Of a DNA stretch of 64,000 bases, positions 42,601 to 50,882 are shown one piece after another (position 1 is the stretch's first letter; every line of letters starts with the position of its first letter). The position numbers and the translations under genes are program-made. Source of the stretch: JAVBLP01 sp052034625 (GTDB lineage Bacteria > Elusimicrobiota > Endomicrobiia > Endomicrobiales > Endomicrobiaceae); assembly GCA_052034625.1 (NCBI GenBank), contig JBPOII010000004.1:1-64000 (forward strand). The letters are read 5' to 3'. The notes beneath the pieces are model-generated. The model saw only the letters and a list, made by a program, of their open reading frames with translations, did no database searches and was not told the DNA's origin.

Positions 42601-44987
42601 AAGCTCTTGCAAAATCCGTATATATGGGAGAATCTCTTGATATCTCGAAATATGACAGCTTAAGATTCTTTGTTTTTGCAAAAAATGCGGCATCTGGAGA
42701 TACTATCATTTTCCGTGCCGGCGGTAATGATACAAATTATTTTGAATATAAAATTCAGGTTACTGACGATCCAAGCTGGAAGAAATGGAAACTGATAACG
42801 ATAGAACAACCCGGACATGGCAGAGCGGCCAAATGGTCATCTTCTGACCCTAATGCCGTAATATCAAGTTCAGGTATGCCGTCGCTTGAAAAAATATCGC
42901 AGATAACCGTAGGTGTAATATCTTCCGACCCGGGAGTTACTCATAAGATATGGTTTAATGAAATTCATGTAACCGGCAGCAAGAAACTTATCGGCGAGGC
43001 ATGGCGTGCCAGAGGAAGTTTGCAATGGAAAGGCAGTGGTAATATAGGTGCAATAACCGCAGGAGTATACAAAAAATCAATTAACAGAAACTTTCAGACT
43101 ATAACAGCCGGTGTCTATAATCGTGATTATAGCGAAGACAGTGCTTATCTTAATTTTGACGGTGTGAAAACTCGTGCTTTTACACTACTTCCGCTCAAGA
43201 CAGGACTTTCTAAAATCACCACAATAACGCCTGATGTAGCCGACAATTCTTCAAACCTTATATCCATAAATGAAGAAGGAAAGGTTGTAACATATACAGG
43301 ATATGCCGAAACAAATCTTAATTTTGGTGCTGATTTTCCTCAGGTTTCAGCACAATATTCACGTTCAATTATAGACACTTCAGATATAGAAAGACTTGAA
43401 GATAAAGAATCGCTTAGCGGAAATTTAGTTTATAATAACCCAATTGTGTTTCCGCTGCTTCCTACAACGGTAAATGCAAATGCCAGAACGACAAACTCTT
43501 ACTATAAGGTCTATCCTTCAACGCCTATTGAAAAATCCAACTCTTTTCTTGGTCTAGACAGCTTGCAGCAGTATATGGATATTTTAGATTATCATACTCT
43601 TGAAAAATCCGATATGTTCTCTATAAAACTGCCTTTTAAATTTTCAAAAGGCATACTTTTCTCTCCTTCATATATAGTTGACAAGGTAAAAGAAAAAAAC
43701 AGAGATTTTCCTTCTGAGATAGATTATGACAAATCTCTTAATCAAACAATTGGCGCAACTCTTGTTTTAGGCTTTGCCAGTTGGTTCACACCGACTTTTA
43801 CTTACAGTATAAATACGAGAGAAAATTATAATGTAATTGCAGATACTAATACCCTTCCCGGCGAAAAAAAATATATAGAAAGAAGCGGAGTAGGGGAAAT
43901 ATCATGGAATTTAAATGCTTATGATATTAAAGCTTCACCATTTCTCAAGAGTTTAACCTTTTCCGCATATTATAGATTACAAGATTCTGACTCTTATGAT
44001 AATGTTGATAAAGATTTTGAATCTACAGGCATTGCCACCGATAAACTATGGATAAGAAAAAATCCGCTTATGGATACGCTTCCGTCTTATTCTTCATCAT
44101 CATATACGGTTAGATCTCTTTTAAACCGTGACGACATACGCATTATGGGAAGATATATGCCTTTTGAAGCTGTTCAGTTGAAAGGCTTTTTAAGTCCTCT
44201 TAAGACCCTAAGCGCTAATTTTACTTATACAGAAGGAAAAGAAAATTCTTACGTTACAGGTACGGTAAAAGATGTTTTTACCAGAATTTGGCCTGAACTT
44301 CTTATAGGAATCTCCAAACTTGAAAGTTTTGTAGGCAATATAAAATGGATGACCGATACACAGATGAACTTCAAATATCAAGATAAGAGCATAACCACAT
44401 ATGGAGTCTCTTATGCGAAAAATACTCTGATGGGTATTGATTATAGATGTAAGATAAAGAAAAAACTTGATCTGTATTTTTCTTATGAAAATACGGATAT
44501 CAGTGAAGACGATTATGCAACAAATGCTGCAATATCGGATGGTTTGTCCCGCAGAATTGCCGGACAGGGAGCATTTGATATTGGTAAGTGGAGATTTAGT
44601 CTCCGTTATGAAAATGAAGATAATTGGAGAACAAATGCTGAAGGGAAATATGCTTCTCAAGTTAAAAAGAACAGTTATCTTGCTCAGATCAATTCCGATC
44701 TGATATTCCCGTTAGGTATTAAGATACCGCTGATAAAAAAAGTAATACCTTTAAAAAACAGGATAATTTTCATTTCAAATATTAAATATATAACACAAGA
44801 ATCAGAAGTGAATGTAGAGCAAGACAATACTGTAAATACTGGGATATCTGCAAATGCCGACTATGAAGTCTCTAAATATTTAAGAGTAATTATTGGAGCA
44901 TCCTATGACAGGGTCGAATACACATATAATTCAGACCTGAATTATATGGATCTGGCTGTTACCGGTAAACTTACAGTACAGTTTTGA
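39693..44987 (+). CDS. Giant outer-membrane protein, SprA-like
   Basis: A protein of 1764 residues with a signal peptide (cleavage after VCSA). From about 130 to 260 it has SGRKLIGVDYTTRIYD, INGSVGDRLNINVDYDDTTD, FGDISVSLPSTEFVGYSKELFGLKIDTKY and SNAFFSKTKG. The order and spacing match the N-terminus of SprA, the 36-strand outer-membrane translocon of type IX secretion. Around 780-841 four acidic loops of the D-x-D/N-G type resemble calcium-binding repeats. The last 500 residues are barrel-like strands, ending in TVQF. If correct, this may be a T9SS-like exit channel in a phylum where it is not classical; no other T9SS gene is visible. It starts 8 bases after a structured leader. Confidence 0.6.
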   Translation: MKLLKVILPLPFLIFSFSAVCSAEYTPVNNKKYSILGENKDEIFSTFDEYEQFNTPLNEQSSSTVISKVSDSYEVYNPLPPTAQEVAGEDILNFLNESVLSKSGFTKEKWQKLDETAVETDSAAAKTQIDGDILPPGIKTVLPFESHLSLSGRKLIGVDYTTRIYDKPEDGKRKDTSSFKMNQELQMKINGSVGDRLNINVDYDDTTDKKDISLVYKGKPEEFIQEAAFGDISVSLPSTEFVGYSKELFGLKIDTKYKTLSSNAFFSKTKGASEMKRYTGNTQLERKTIPDTSYIRLKYYSIKKPGISKTIKPGTAKVFLDYQKLDPGLNTITFSTITTMLPSTHTYTNGRFVLLVAGQDYTIDYTKGIITFKNTLANNYVAAIDYQYTDETWLSDSNPPGVEFGAPQMIKDVNNTVYSAELKTFYNLGNLKIIRDNGRGNFILEIKDLNGDIPQQIEGGKIVPKYPSNINVDFENGVFNLNPVDGMPLHDPLYNLNTHLYNFIAEYQYVVKILMLRPGIVPQSEKVVIDGIALKANTDYIIDYDLGILTIQNESLIKENSTIDISYDYSMFGGESESTLIGLRSKLDLTNKISMGASFLYNFTAKGLVMPDIRSTPTGLMVGEADFKVTSLDINTLNMRIDADAEYAVSSQDDNTSGKAVIDSMDSSVYEDNASMLDENWFHSSSGKPTVRRDLRDLSWKSYDILLRDIDPDIEVMDGQKQLVLEIDYNVMSRSQVAFSQKLSTAGYDFTKKLYVDIWIKDNGSTADFAIEYAASINEDADGNLKLDTEDKDANGIISPWEDTGQEYRNTDDSLSLIGAHNGKLDSEDLNGNGVLDTYEDIAGSYQLSAGTVIKNHNGWKQIRIPLNIDTMNTEIWKNVRILRFKVLQNFGESGKIIIGKISICGNKWEKASVGTGIKVESIGRSDPEYAQNSIIYNTYYQDLYDIDSSSKKEEQSLQIEYNTAAAGEEALAKSVYMGESLDISKYDSLRFFVFAKNAASGDTIIFRAGGNDTNYFEYKIQVTDDPSWKKWKLITIEQPGHGRAAKWSSSDPNAVISSSGMPSLEKISQITVGVISSDPGVTHKIWFNEIHVTGSKKLIGEAWRARGSLQWKGSGNIGAITAGVYKKSINRNFQTITAGVYNRDYSEDSAYLNFDGVKTRAFTLLPLKTGLSKITTITPDVADNSSNLISINEEGKVVTYTGYAETNLNFGADFPQVSAQYSRSIIDTSDIERLEDKESLSGNLVYNNPIVFPLLPTTVNANARTTNSYYKVYPSTPIEKSNSFLGLDSLQQYMDILDYHTLEKSDMFSIKLPFKFSKGILFSPSYIVDKVKEKNRDFPSEIDYDKSLNQTIGATLVLGFASWFTPTFTYSINTRENYNVIADTNTLPGEKKYIERSGVGEISWNLNAYDIKASPFLKSLTFSAYYRLQDSDSYDNVDKDFESTGIATDKLWIRKNPLMDTLPSYSSSSYTVRSLLNRDDIRIMGRYMPFEAVQLKGFLSPLKTLSANFTYTEGKENSYVTGTVKDVFTRIWPELLIGISKLESFVGNIKWMTDTQMNFKYQDKSITTYGVSYAKNTLMGIDYRCKIKKKLDLYFSYENTDISEDDYATNAAISDGLSRRIAGQGAFDIGKWRFSLRYENEDNWRTNAEGKYASQVKKNSYLAQINSDLIFPLGIKIPLIKKVIPLKNRIIFISNIKYITQESEVNVEQDNTVNTGISANADYEVSKYLRVIIGASYDRVEYTYNSDLNYMDLAVTGKLTVQF

Positions 44988-44993
44988 TATTTT

Positions 44994-45710
44994 ATGAAAA
45001 ATATATTTCTAAAAATACTATCTTTTATTTATCCGATTACATGCTGCTCATGTGGACGCGATATAGATGCTTTATCTGAAAGCAGGATATGCGGGATATG
45101 CAAGAAAAATCTACCAAAAATTACGGGTCTTTTATGTGTTAAATGCGGACTACCTTTACCTGATGGCGGCGAACATTGCTATGCATGCAGAAAAAAATCT
45201 CCTGATTATGCTTTTGACAAAATGCGCTCAGCTTATTTGTATAAAGACAAGATACGCTCTCTGATATTTAAGTTTAAATACTATGACAGGACATACCTTG
45301 CAAAAGATCTGGCTGAAGGAATGTTTGAAGTTTTAAAAGAATGTGATTTTTACAATGATTTTGACTATATTGTCGCAGTTCCATTGAATATTATAAGAAG
45401 ACTTAAAAGAGGGTATAATCAGGCTGAAATGCTTGCTTTTGAATTAACCAGATTTTCTCAAATACCTCTGCTTAAAGGCATTTTATACAGAAAAAAAGTA
45501 ACAAAACCGCAGTTCAAACTTTCAAGAAAAGAAAGATATGATAATATTAAAGACTCATTTTTTGTAAAAAATCCTGATATAATAAAAGGTAAAAAAATAT
45601 TACTTATCGATGATATTGCAACAACAGCTGCTACAGCTTCGGCATGTGCTAAAGCCCTTAAAAAAGCAGGAGCATCAAAAGTTTATGTTTTTACCTTAGC
45701 AAGAGATTGA
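44994..45710 (+). CDS. comF: ComF family protein with phosphoribosyltransferase domain
   Basis: 238 residues. The N-terminal region has paired cysteines (CCSCG, CGIC, CVKCG, CYAC) for a zinc finger. The C-terminal half has the PRPP-binding motif ILLIDDIATTAAT. ComF proteins take part in natural DNA uptake in some bacteria and are of unknown enzymatic activity in others. It lies 6 bp after the SprA-like gene and ends the unit before a repeat mosaic. Competence is not shown by other genes here. Confidence 0.85.
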   Translation: MKNIFLKILSFIYPITCCSCGRDIDALSESRICGICKKNLPKITGLLCVKCGLPLPDGGEHCYACRKKSPDYAFDKMRSAYLYKDKIRSLIFKFKYYDRTYLAKDLAEGMFEVLKECDFYNDFDYIVAVPLNIIRRLKRGYNQAEMLAFELTRFSQIPLLKGILYRKKVTKPQFKLSRKERYDNIKDSFFVKNPDIIKGKKILLIDDIATTAATASACAKALKKAGASKVYVFTLARD

Positions 45711-45717
45711 TAATCTT

Positions 45718-46260
45718 CTTCCTCACACTTTTGCAAACGATCAAAAGTGTGCAAAGCTCTGCCGCTGAAGAGCGGCTATTTCAAGGGTAACCATACCCTT
45801 ACACCCGCAAGGGACTTTGTTCCTTAAATCATAATTAGTTCAAGGGTATTGCATACCCTTATACCCGCCTCACTTTTAGAAAGTGAGCAAATCGCCGCCT
45901 CGTTTGCATTCGCTTGCAAAAAGGGCGGCATAACAGCAAAGACAAAAGAAAAACGGCAAAGACAAAGGCTTCCATACAGAAATTAAGCCGTCTGGAAAAT
46001 CTTTCCGTTCATAGACCGTACTTTTAAGGCGGCAATAACGACAAAGACAAAAACTTAAAACTACCAAAAACTATTAATTCGTAACTGCCGTATTGTCATC
46101 CTGAGAAAAGCGAAGCTTTACCGAAGGATCTGCCGTAAAGCTTAAAGGCAGATGTTTCGACTTTGTGCTTTCAGCACTTCACTCAACATGACAACAAAAA
46201 TAATGTCGTTTTCTCTTTCGTTGTTGTTGATTCGTAATTAGTAATCCGTAATTTGTAATT
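45718..46260. repeat. Mosaic of dispersed intergenic repeat modules, copy 3
   Basis: This gap holds repeat modules in inverted orientation relative to copies 1 and 2. The stem-loop CACACTTTTG/CAAAAGTGTG is at 45724-45751 and GCCGCT-GAAG-AGCGGC at 45761-45776. The CCCTTACACCCGC unit occurs twice (about 45796 and 45858), with an extra segment inserted relative to copy 1. 45965-46035 matches 15936-16010. A GTCATCCTGAG element with ACCGAAGGATCT is at 46096-46131; 46145-46193 matches 1171-1244; TTCGTAATT runs are at 46225-46262. A 63-residue frame on the minus strand is only repeat sequence. Confidence 0.8.
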
Positions 46261-46275
46261 GCTTTTTAGCTGTTA

Positions 46276-46304
46276 TTGTGAAAAACCTTTCATTTTTGTA
46301 TAAT
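46276..46304 (+). promoter_or_regulatory. his operon promoter, leaderless configuration
   Basis: TTGTGA (46276-46281) and a perfect TATAAT (46299-46304, extended by TG) are 17 bp apart. Only 7 nt separate the -10 box from the hisD ATG at 46312, so transcription should start at or next to the A of ATG. No SD is present. Confidence 0.7.
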
Positions 46305-46311
46305 TTTACTT

Positions 46312-47487
46312 ATGAATAAAAGAGAAATAAACAAATATGTTTCAGATATAATTGAAGATATAAGAAAGAACGGCAATAAGTCTGTTTATAAATATCTTAA
46401 AAAATTCGATGGCATTGATCTGTCAAAAACCGGCTATAAGGTTTCTGAAAAAACTATCAATGAAGCATCGTTCCGCGTTCCTGCTGATTTAAAAAAAGCC
46501 ATAAAGACTTCATTTTCAAATGTCTTAGCTTTCCATAAATATGAATACTCCCAAATTAAAAAAAGCTGGAAGTACAAAAAGAACGGTATGACAACAGGAC
46601 AGTTCTATACTTCCATGGAGTCAGTAGGTTTATATGTTCCGGGAGGGAGATTTCCTTATCCTTCAACTGTCATTATGACCGCTGTTCCGGCTAAAGCAGC
46701 AGGCGTAAAAAGGATTATTATGTGTACGCCTCCCAAAAAGATGAGTGATGCCGTACTCTATGCCGCAAAACTCTGCGGTATTAAAGAAATATACTCTATC
46801 GGCGGTATAATGGCTGTCGCTTCAATGGCTTATGGAAATGAAACAATAAAAAAAGTAGATATGATTGTAGGTCCGGGAAATGTGTATGTAAATGAAGCCA
46901 AAAGACAGGTTTTTGGAAAAGTTGCTATAGATTCTCTTGCAGGACCAAGTGAAGTGGCAATAATTGCAGATAAAAATGTTCCGGAAGAATATGCCGCAGC
47001 TGATATTATGGCTCAAGTAGAGCATGATCCGATGGCAAAGGCCTATCTTCTTTGTGAATGTAAAAAAAAGATATTTAAAATTAAAGCCGCTCTTCCTAAA
47101 GAAGCTTTCAAACAAATAAAAATAATACATTGCAGCCTTGAAAAAGCTGTTGAAAAAGTAAATGATATTGCACCTGAACATCTTGAACTGCTTGTAAAAA
47201 ATCATGCAAAACTTATTATGAAAGTCAGGAATGCCGGAGCGGTTTTTGCCGGTTATCAGACGCCTACGGCTGCAGGAGATTATTGGGCAGGACCGTCTCA
47301 TGTACTGCCTACTGATGCTTCTGCGAAATTTTCAAGCGGTTTGTCTGTAATGTCATTTCTGAAGAGAACTTCTTATCTTGAAATGAATAAAAAGAATAAA
47401 AAAGCATATAGCGAAATTATGACTTTTGCAGATTCGGAAGGAATGGTCTATCATAAAAGATCTGCGGAGGTAAGGCGTGAAAGTTAA
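46312..47487 (+). CDS. hisD: Histidinol dehydrogenase
   Basis: 391 residues, about 30-40 shorter than typical HisD; the missing part is at the N-terminus, since IIEDIRKNGNKSVYKYLKKFDGI is the usual early block. The core is intact: VPGGRFPYPSTVIM, VDMIVGPGNVYVNEAKRQV, IDSLAGPSEVAIIAD, the catalytic Glu-His in DIAPEHLELL, and TAAGDYWAGPSHVLPTD with the zinc ligands. It performs the last two oxidations to histidine. It heads the his operon from a promoter that suggests a leaderless mRNA. The short next gene overlaps its end. Confidence 0.95.
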   Translation: MNKREINKYVSDIIEDIRKNGNKSVYKYLKKFDGIDLSKTGYKVSEKTINEASFRVPADLKKAIKTSFSNVLAFHKYEYSQIKKSWKYKKNGMTTGQFYTSMESVGLYVPGGRFPYPSTVIMTAVPAKAAGVKRIIMCTPPKKMSDAVLYAAKLCGIKEIYSIGGIMAVASMAYGNETIKKVDMIVGPGNVYVNEAKRQVFGKVAIDSLAGPSEVAIIADKNVPEEYAAADIMAQVEHDPMAKAYLLCECKKKIFKIKAALPKEAFKQIKIIHCSLEKAVEKVNDIAPEHLELLVKNHAKLIMKVRNAGAVFAGYQTPTAAGDYWAGPSHVLPTDASAKFSSGLSVMSFLKRTSYLEMNKKNKKAYSEIMTFADSEGMVYHKRSAEVRRES

Positions 47488-47695
47488 ATTAACACAGAAA
47501 GAAATAGAGTATCTGCTCTATCTTATAAATGAATCAATTGCAAAAGAGTCTGAAACTGATAACGGTATGTTCTCAGCCAGAGAATATACGCAAGAAGATC
47601 TTGAGCTTATTGATAAACTTGAGACTGCTCTTAAAGTTCTTGAAATAAAAAGATTCGGACTTGGAGAAGCCTCTAAAACCAAATATTTGAACTAG
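47477..47695 (+). CDS. Small helical protein inside the his operon (72 aa)
   Basis: Unknown 72-residue protein starting at a GTG 11 bases before the hisD stop, with a strong SD (GGAGGTAAGG). It is acidic and mostly helical (KEIEYLLYLINESIAKESE and DLELIDKLETALKVLEIKR). No enzyme motif is present. It might be a subunit, a regulator or unrelated. A missing hisE was considered, but no PRA-PH motif is seen. The next gene, hisB, is 8 bp away. Confidence 0.6.
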   Translation: MKVKLTQKEIEYLLYLINESIAKESETDNGMFSAREYTQEDLELIDKLETALKVLEIKRFGLGEASKTKYLN

Positions 47696-47703
47696 GTGTT
47701 AAA

Positions 47704-48291
47704 ATGAAAATGAGAAAAGCTAAAATTCACAGAAAGACAAATGAGACTGATGTTTTGATCGAATTAAATCTTGACAAAAGCTCAAAGCCGGTAATATCTA
47801 CGACTATAGGTTTTTTAGACCATATGCTTGAGCTTTTTGCAGCCCATTCAGGCTTTACCCTTAAGATAAAGGCCGCGGGCGATACGCATATCGACGATCA
47901 TCACCTTGTAGAAGATATCGGTATAACCCTCGGTCTTGCTTTAAAAGAGGCAATAGGCGATAAGAAAGGAATAGCGAGATACGGGCATTTTTTACTTCCT
48001 ATGGACGAAGCACTGAGCTATGCTGCTTTGGATTTTTCAGGCAGATTCTATCTCAGCTATGAAGCCGATATAAAGTTCCAGAAAACAGGTTTTAATTATG
48101 ATCTTATTCAGGAGTTTTTCTATGCTCTTGCATTTAATGCCGGAATAACGCTGCATATAAAGATGATAAAAGGCAGAAATAATCATCATATAGCAGAGTC
48201 TATGTTTAAAGCTTTCGGGCGTGCTTTGAAACAGGCTGTAGCCTATTCTAAAGGAAAAAAGAGTATTCCTTCTACAAAAGGTGTTCTTTAA
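47704..48291 (+). CDS. hisB: Imidazoleglycerol-phosphate dehydratase
   Basis: 195 residues, the single-function form without the phosphatase domain. Conserved His/Asp/Glu blocks are GFLDHMLELFAAHSGF, DTHIDDHHLVEDIGITLG, ARYGHFLLPMDEAL and NAGITLHIKMIKGRNNHHIAESMFKA, which bind the manganese ions. It dehydrates imidazole glycerol phosphate, the sixth step of the pathway. An ATG at 47710 is a possible alternative start. The gene is tightly placed between the small ORF and hisH. Confidence 0.97.
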   Translation: MKMRKAKIHRKTNETDVLIELNLDKSSKPVISTTIGFLDHMLELFAAHSGFTLKIKAAGDTHIDDHHLVEDIGITLGLALKEAIGDKKGIARYGHFLLPMDEALSYAALDFSGRFYLSYEADIKFQKTGFNYDLIQEFFYALAFNAGITLHIKMIKGRNNHHIAESMFKAFGRALKQAVAYSKGKKSIPSTKGVL

Positions 48292-48294
48292 AAA

Positions 48295-48930
48295 ATGTAT
48301 CCGAAAATAGCCGTAATAGATTATGGTTTTGGAAATATTAGAAGTTTACAGAATGCTTTGCTATATTGCGGTGCAAAAAGTTTTGTGATAAATTCGCCCG
48401 ATAAAATATCGGAATATGACGGAGCGATATTGCCGGGAGTAGGGTCATTTGGACCTGCATCTGACTTTTTAAAGTCTTCAGGTTTTGATGAAGCAATATC
48501 CTGTTATGTCCGCTCTGGAAAAATGATTTTTGGTATATGCCTGGGTTTCCAAATTCTTTTTACTAAAAGCTGTGAAAACGGAGTGTTTGAAGGGCTTAAT
48601 CTTATTGAAGGCGAAGTAAAAAAATTTGAATTTAGCGATAATAAGATGAAAGTGCCTCATATGGGTTGGAATAAGATCACTATTGCAGCAACATATGAAG
48701 CTGAAAAGATGTTTGCCGGTTTAAAATGTGAAGAAGATTTTTATTTTGTGCATTCGTATTATACGATGCCTGATAATAAAGAAAAAGCCTCTAGTTTTTG
48801 CAAATATGGGATAGAGTTTTGCTCTTCCATTGCATACAAAAACATTTGGGGAAGCCAATTTCATCCTGAAAAAAGCGGTGAAAAAGGGTTAAAAATTCTA
48901 AGTAATTTTATTAATGAGGTAAAAAAATGA
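48295..48930 (+). CDS. hisH: Imidazole glycerol phosphate synthase, glutaminase subunit
   Basis: 211 residues of the class I glutamine amidotransferase family. The nucleophile is C82 in FGICLGFQ, and the His-Glu pair sits in SQFHPEKSG near the end. HisH makes ammonia from glutamine for HisF, forming IGP and AICAR. Both subunits are in this operon, separated by hisA. The stop overlaps the hisA start (ATGA). Confidence 0.96.
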   Translation: MYPKIAVIDYGFGNIRSLQNALLYCGAKSFVINSPDKISEYDGAILPGVGSFGPASDFLKSSGFDEAISCYVRSGKMIFGICLGFQILFTKSCENGVFEGLNLIEGEVKKFEFSDNKMKVPHMGWNKITIAATYEAEKMFAGLKCEEDFYFVHSYYTMPDNKEKASSFCKYGIEFCSSIAYKNIWGSQFHPEKSGEKGLKILSNFINEVKK

Positions 48931-49670
48931 TTGTAATTCCCGCGATCGATATCAGACAGGGCAATTCAGTAAGATTGAAACAAGGAAAAATAGATGCCGA
49001 AACGGTACATTCCACCGATCCGGTTTTTATTGCAAAGCTTTGGAAAGCAAAAGGTGCGCAAAGGATACATGTAGTTGATCTTGACGGTGCATTTAACGGC
49101 ACAAGTCAAAATAGTGAAATAATAAAAGAGATATGCAAAACTGCAGATGTTCCGGTAGAAGTCGGCGGCGGAATAAGAACATTAGAAAAGGTTGACGAAG
49201 TTTTCAAATGGGGGGCTTCATTTGCTATTTTAGGAACGGTTGCTATATATAATCCTGAAATAGTAAGGAAAGCTGTAGAAAAATACGGGGCACATAAAAT
49301 AATAGTTGCCGTTGATGCTATGGACGGTAAGGTTGCTATCGGCGGTTGGAAAGACATTACGCCGGTTGAAGCACCTACACTTATTGAGAAGCTTAAAGAA
49401 TGCGGAGTAGAAGAAATACTTTATACCGATATTTCAAGGGACGGAATGCTCACAGGACCAGATTTTAAAGGTCTAAAAAAACTTTCAAAAAGCGGTATGC
49501 GCATAATAGCTTCAGGCGGTGTAAAAACTATAGACGATCTTATAAAACTTAAAGAGTATGAAAAAGACGGCGTTTTTGCCGCAATAGTGGGAAGTGCACT
49601 ATATACTGATGACTTTAAACTTGAAGAGGCTATTCGCACTATGCAGAGTTTAGACAATAAGGATAAATAA
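48927..49670 (+). CDS. hisA: Phosphoribosylformimino-5-aminoimidazole carboxamide ribotide isomerase
   Basis: 247 residues of a TIM barrel. Typical elements are IPAIDIRQGNSVRLKQG with catalytic Asp8, VVDLDGAFNG, VEVGGGIRTLE and YTDISRDGMLTGPD with the second catalytic Asp, then ASGGVKT for phosphate. It isomerises ProFAR to PRFAR. The order hisH-hisA-hisF is conserved across many bacteria. It starts with a 4-base overlap with hisH and ends flush with hisF. Confidence 0.96.
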   Translation: MIVIPAIDIRQGNSVRLKQGKIDAETVHSTDPVFIAKLWKAKGAQRIHVVDLDGAFNGTSQNSEIIKEICKTADVPVEVGGGIRTLEKVDEVFKWGASFAILGTVAIYNPEIVRKAVEKYGAHKIIVAVDAMDGKVAIGGWKDITPVEAPTLIEKLKECGVEEILYTDISRDGMLTGPDFKGLKKLSKSGMRIIASGGVKTIDDLIKLKEYEKDGVFAAIVGSALYTDDFKLEEAIRTMQSLDNKDK

Positions 49671-50423
49671 ATGCTTGGAATAAGAGTTATACCTTGTTTG
49701 GATGTAAATAAAGGAAGAGTAGTTAAAGGCACGAATTTTGTGAATTTAAAAGATGCCGGAGACCCCGTTGAAATAGCTGAAAGATATAATTCCGAAGGCG
49801 CCGATGAACTTGTCTTTCTCGACATCACGGCCACAAATGAAGGCAGAGATACTACAGTTGACTTGGTGCGCAGGACAGCAGAAAAAATTTTTATACCTTT
49901 GACTGTCGGCGGCGGAATAAGAAAGTTGGAAGACATAAGAAATCTGCTGAATGCCGGAGCCGATAAAGTTTCGCTTAATTCTTCAGCTGTAAAAAACCCT
50001 GAAATTATAAAAGAAGCAAGCGAGAAGTTTGGAAAACAATGCATAGTTATTGCGATAGATGCAAAAAAAACCGGCGAGAATAAGTGGAATGTTTTTGTAA
50101 ATGGCGGCAGGACAGATACCGGAATTGATGCTATAGAATGGGCTAAAAAGACGGCTTCTTTAGGTGCGGGCGAAATTTTGCTTACAAGCATGGATAAAGA
50201 CGGCACAAAAGACGGCTATGATATTGAACTATTAAAAAAAATATCTGATGCTGTATCTATTCCCGTAATAGCTTCGGGAGGAGCAGGGGAACTCGAGCAT
50301 TTCTCTCAAGCCTGCGAAGCAGGTGCTTCAGCAGTGCTGGCGGCTTCCTTATTTCATTATAAAGAGCTTACAATAAAAGAAGTTAAAGAGCATTTAAAGG
50401 AAAAAAACTTTCCGGTAAGATAG
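49671..50423 (+). CDS. hisF: Imidazole glycerol phosphate synthase, cyclase subunit
   Basis: 250 residues of a TIM barrel with RVIPCLDVNKGRVVKG (catalytic Asp11), LVFLDITAT, LTVGGGIRKLEDI, IDAKKTGENKWNVFVNGGRTDTGID (the second Asp) and IASGGAGELEHF. It closes the imidazole ring with ammonia from HisH. It starts directly after hisA, so the reading is coupled. The 36-bp gap to hisI includes AAGGAG for the next gene. Confidence 0.97.
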   Translation: MLGIRVIPCLDVNKGRVVKGTNFVNLKDAGDPVEIAERYNSEGADELVFLDITATNEGRDTTVDLVRRTAEKIFIPLTVGGGIRKLEDIRNLLNAGADKVSLNSSAVKNPEIIKEASEKFGKQCIVIAIDAKKTGENKWNVFVNGGRTDTGIDAIEWAKKTASLGAGEILLTSMDKDGTKDGYDIELLKKISDAVSIPVIASGGAGELEHFSQACEAGASAVLAASLFHYKELTIKEVKEHLKEKNFPVR

Positions 50424-50459
50424 ATTGGGAAAAAATTAAATAGTTTTAAGGAGTTTCAA

Positions 50460-50882
50460 GTGGATAAAATAATTAAAAATCTTAAATTTGACGATAAAGG
50501 ACTTATTCCGGCAGTTGTTCAGGATTGGAAAGATAATACCGTACTAATGGTAGCTTATATGAATAAAGAAGCTGTTAAAAGAACTTTAAAAACAAAGAAA
50601 GCCACATTTTGGAGTCGTTCAAGGCAGTCTTTCTGGGTCAAAGGCGAAAGTTCAGGGAATATACAAAAAGTTAAAGAGTTTTATTATGACTGTGACGGCG
50701 ACTGCATAGTGCTCAAAGTCCAGCAGATAGGCGGAGCAGCATGCCATACAGGCCACAGAAGTTGTTTTTTTACAAAAGTAACTTCTACCGGAAATACAAG
50801 GATAATAGGAAAAAAGATCTTTGACCCTGAAAAAGTTTATAACCAAACTTCGAAAACAAAAACAAAAAAAGGTAAAAAATAA
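50460..50882 (+). CDS. hisI: Phosphoribosyl-AMP cyclohydrolase
   Basis: 140 residues from a GTG with SD AAGGAG. The PRA-CH domain has VLMVAYMNKEAVKRTLKTKKATFWSRSRQ, then YYDCDGDCIVLKVQQIGGAACHTGHRSCF with the zinc cysteines (Cys-Asp-Gly-Asp-Cys and CHTGHRSC). No fused hisE domain is seen, only a Lys/Thr-rich tail. It opens the purine ring of PR-AMP. hisE, hisG and hisC are not in the window. The stop overlaps the next start (TAATG). Confidence 0.95.
   Translation: MDKIIKNLKFDDKGLIPAVVQDWKDNTVLMVAYMNKEAVKRTLKTKKATFWSRSRQSFWVKGESSGNIQKVKEFYYDCDGDCIVLKVQQIGGAACHTGHRSCFFTKVTSTGNTRIIGKKIFDPEKVYNQTSKTKTKKGKK

Noticed and set aside
45876..46067. Minus-strand frame of 63 residues after comF
   Set aside because: It spans repeat modules and matches a frame in the inverted copy at 15896-16084; treated as repeat, not as a gene.
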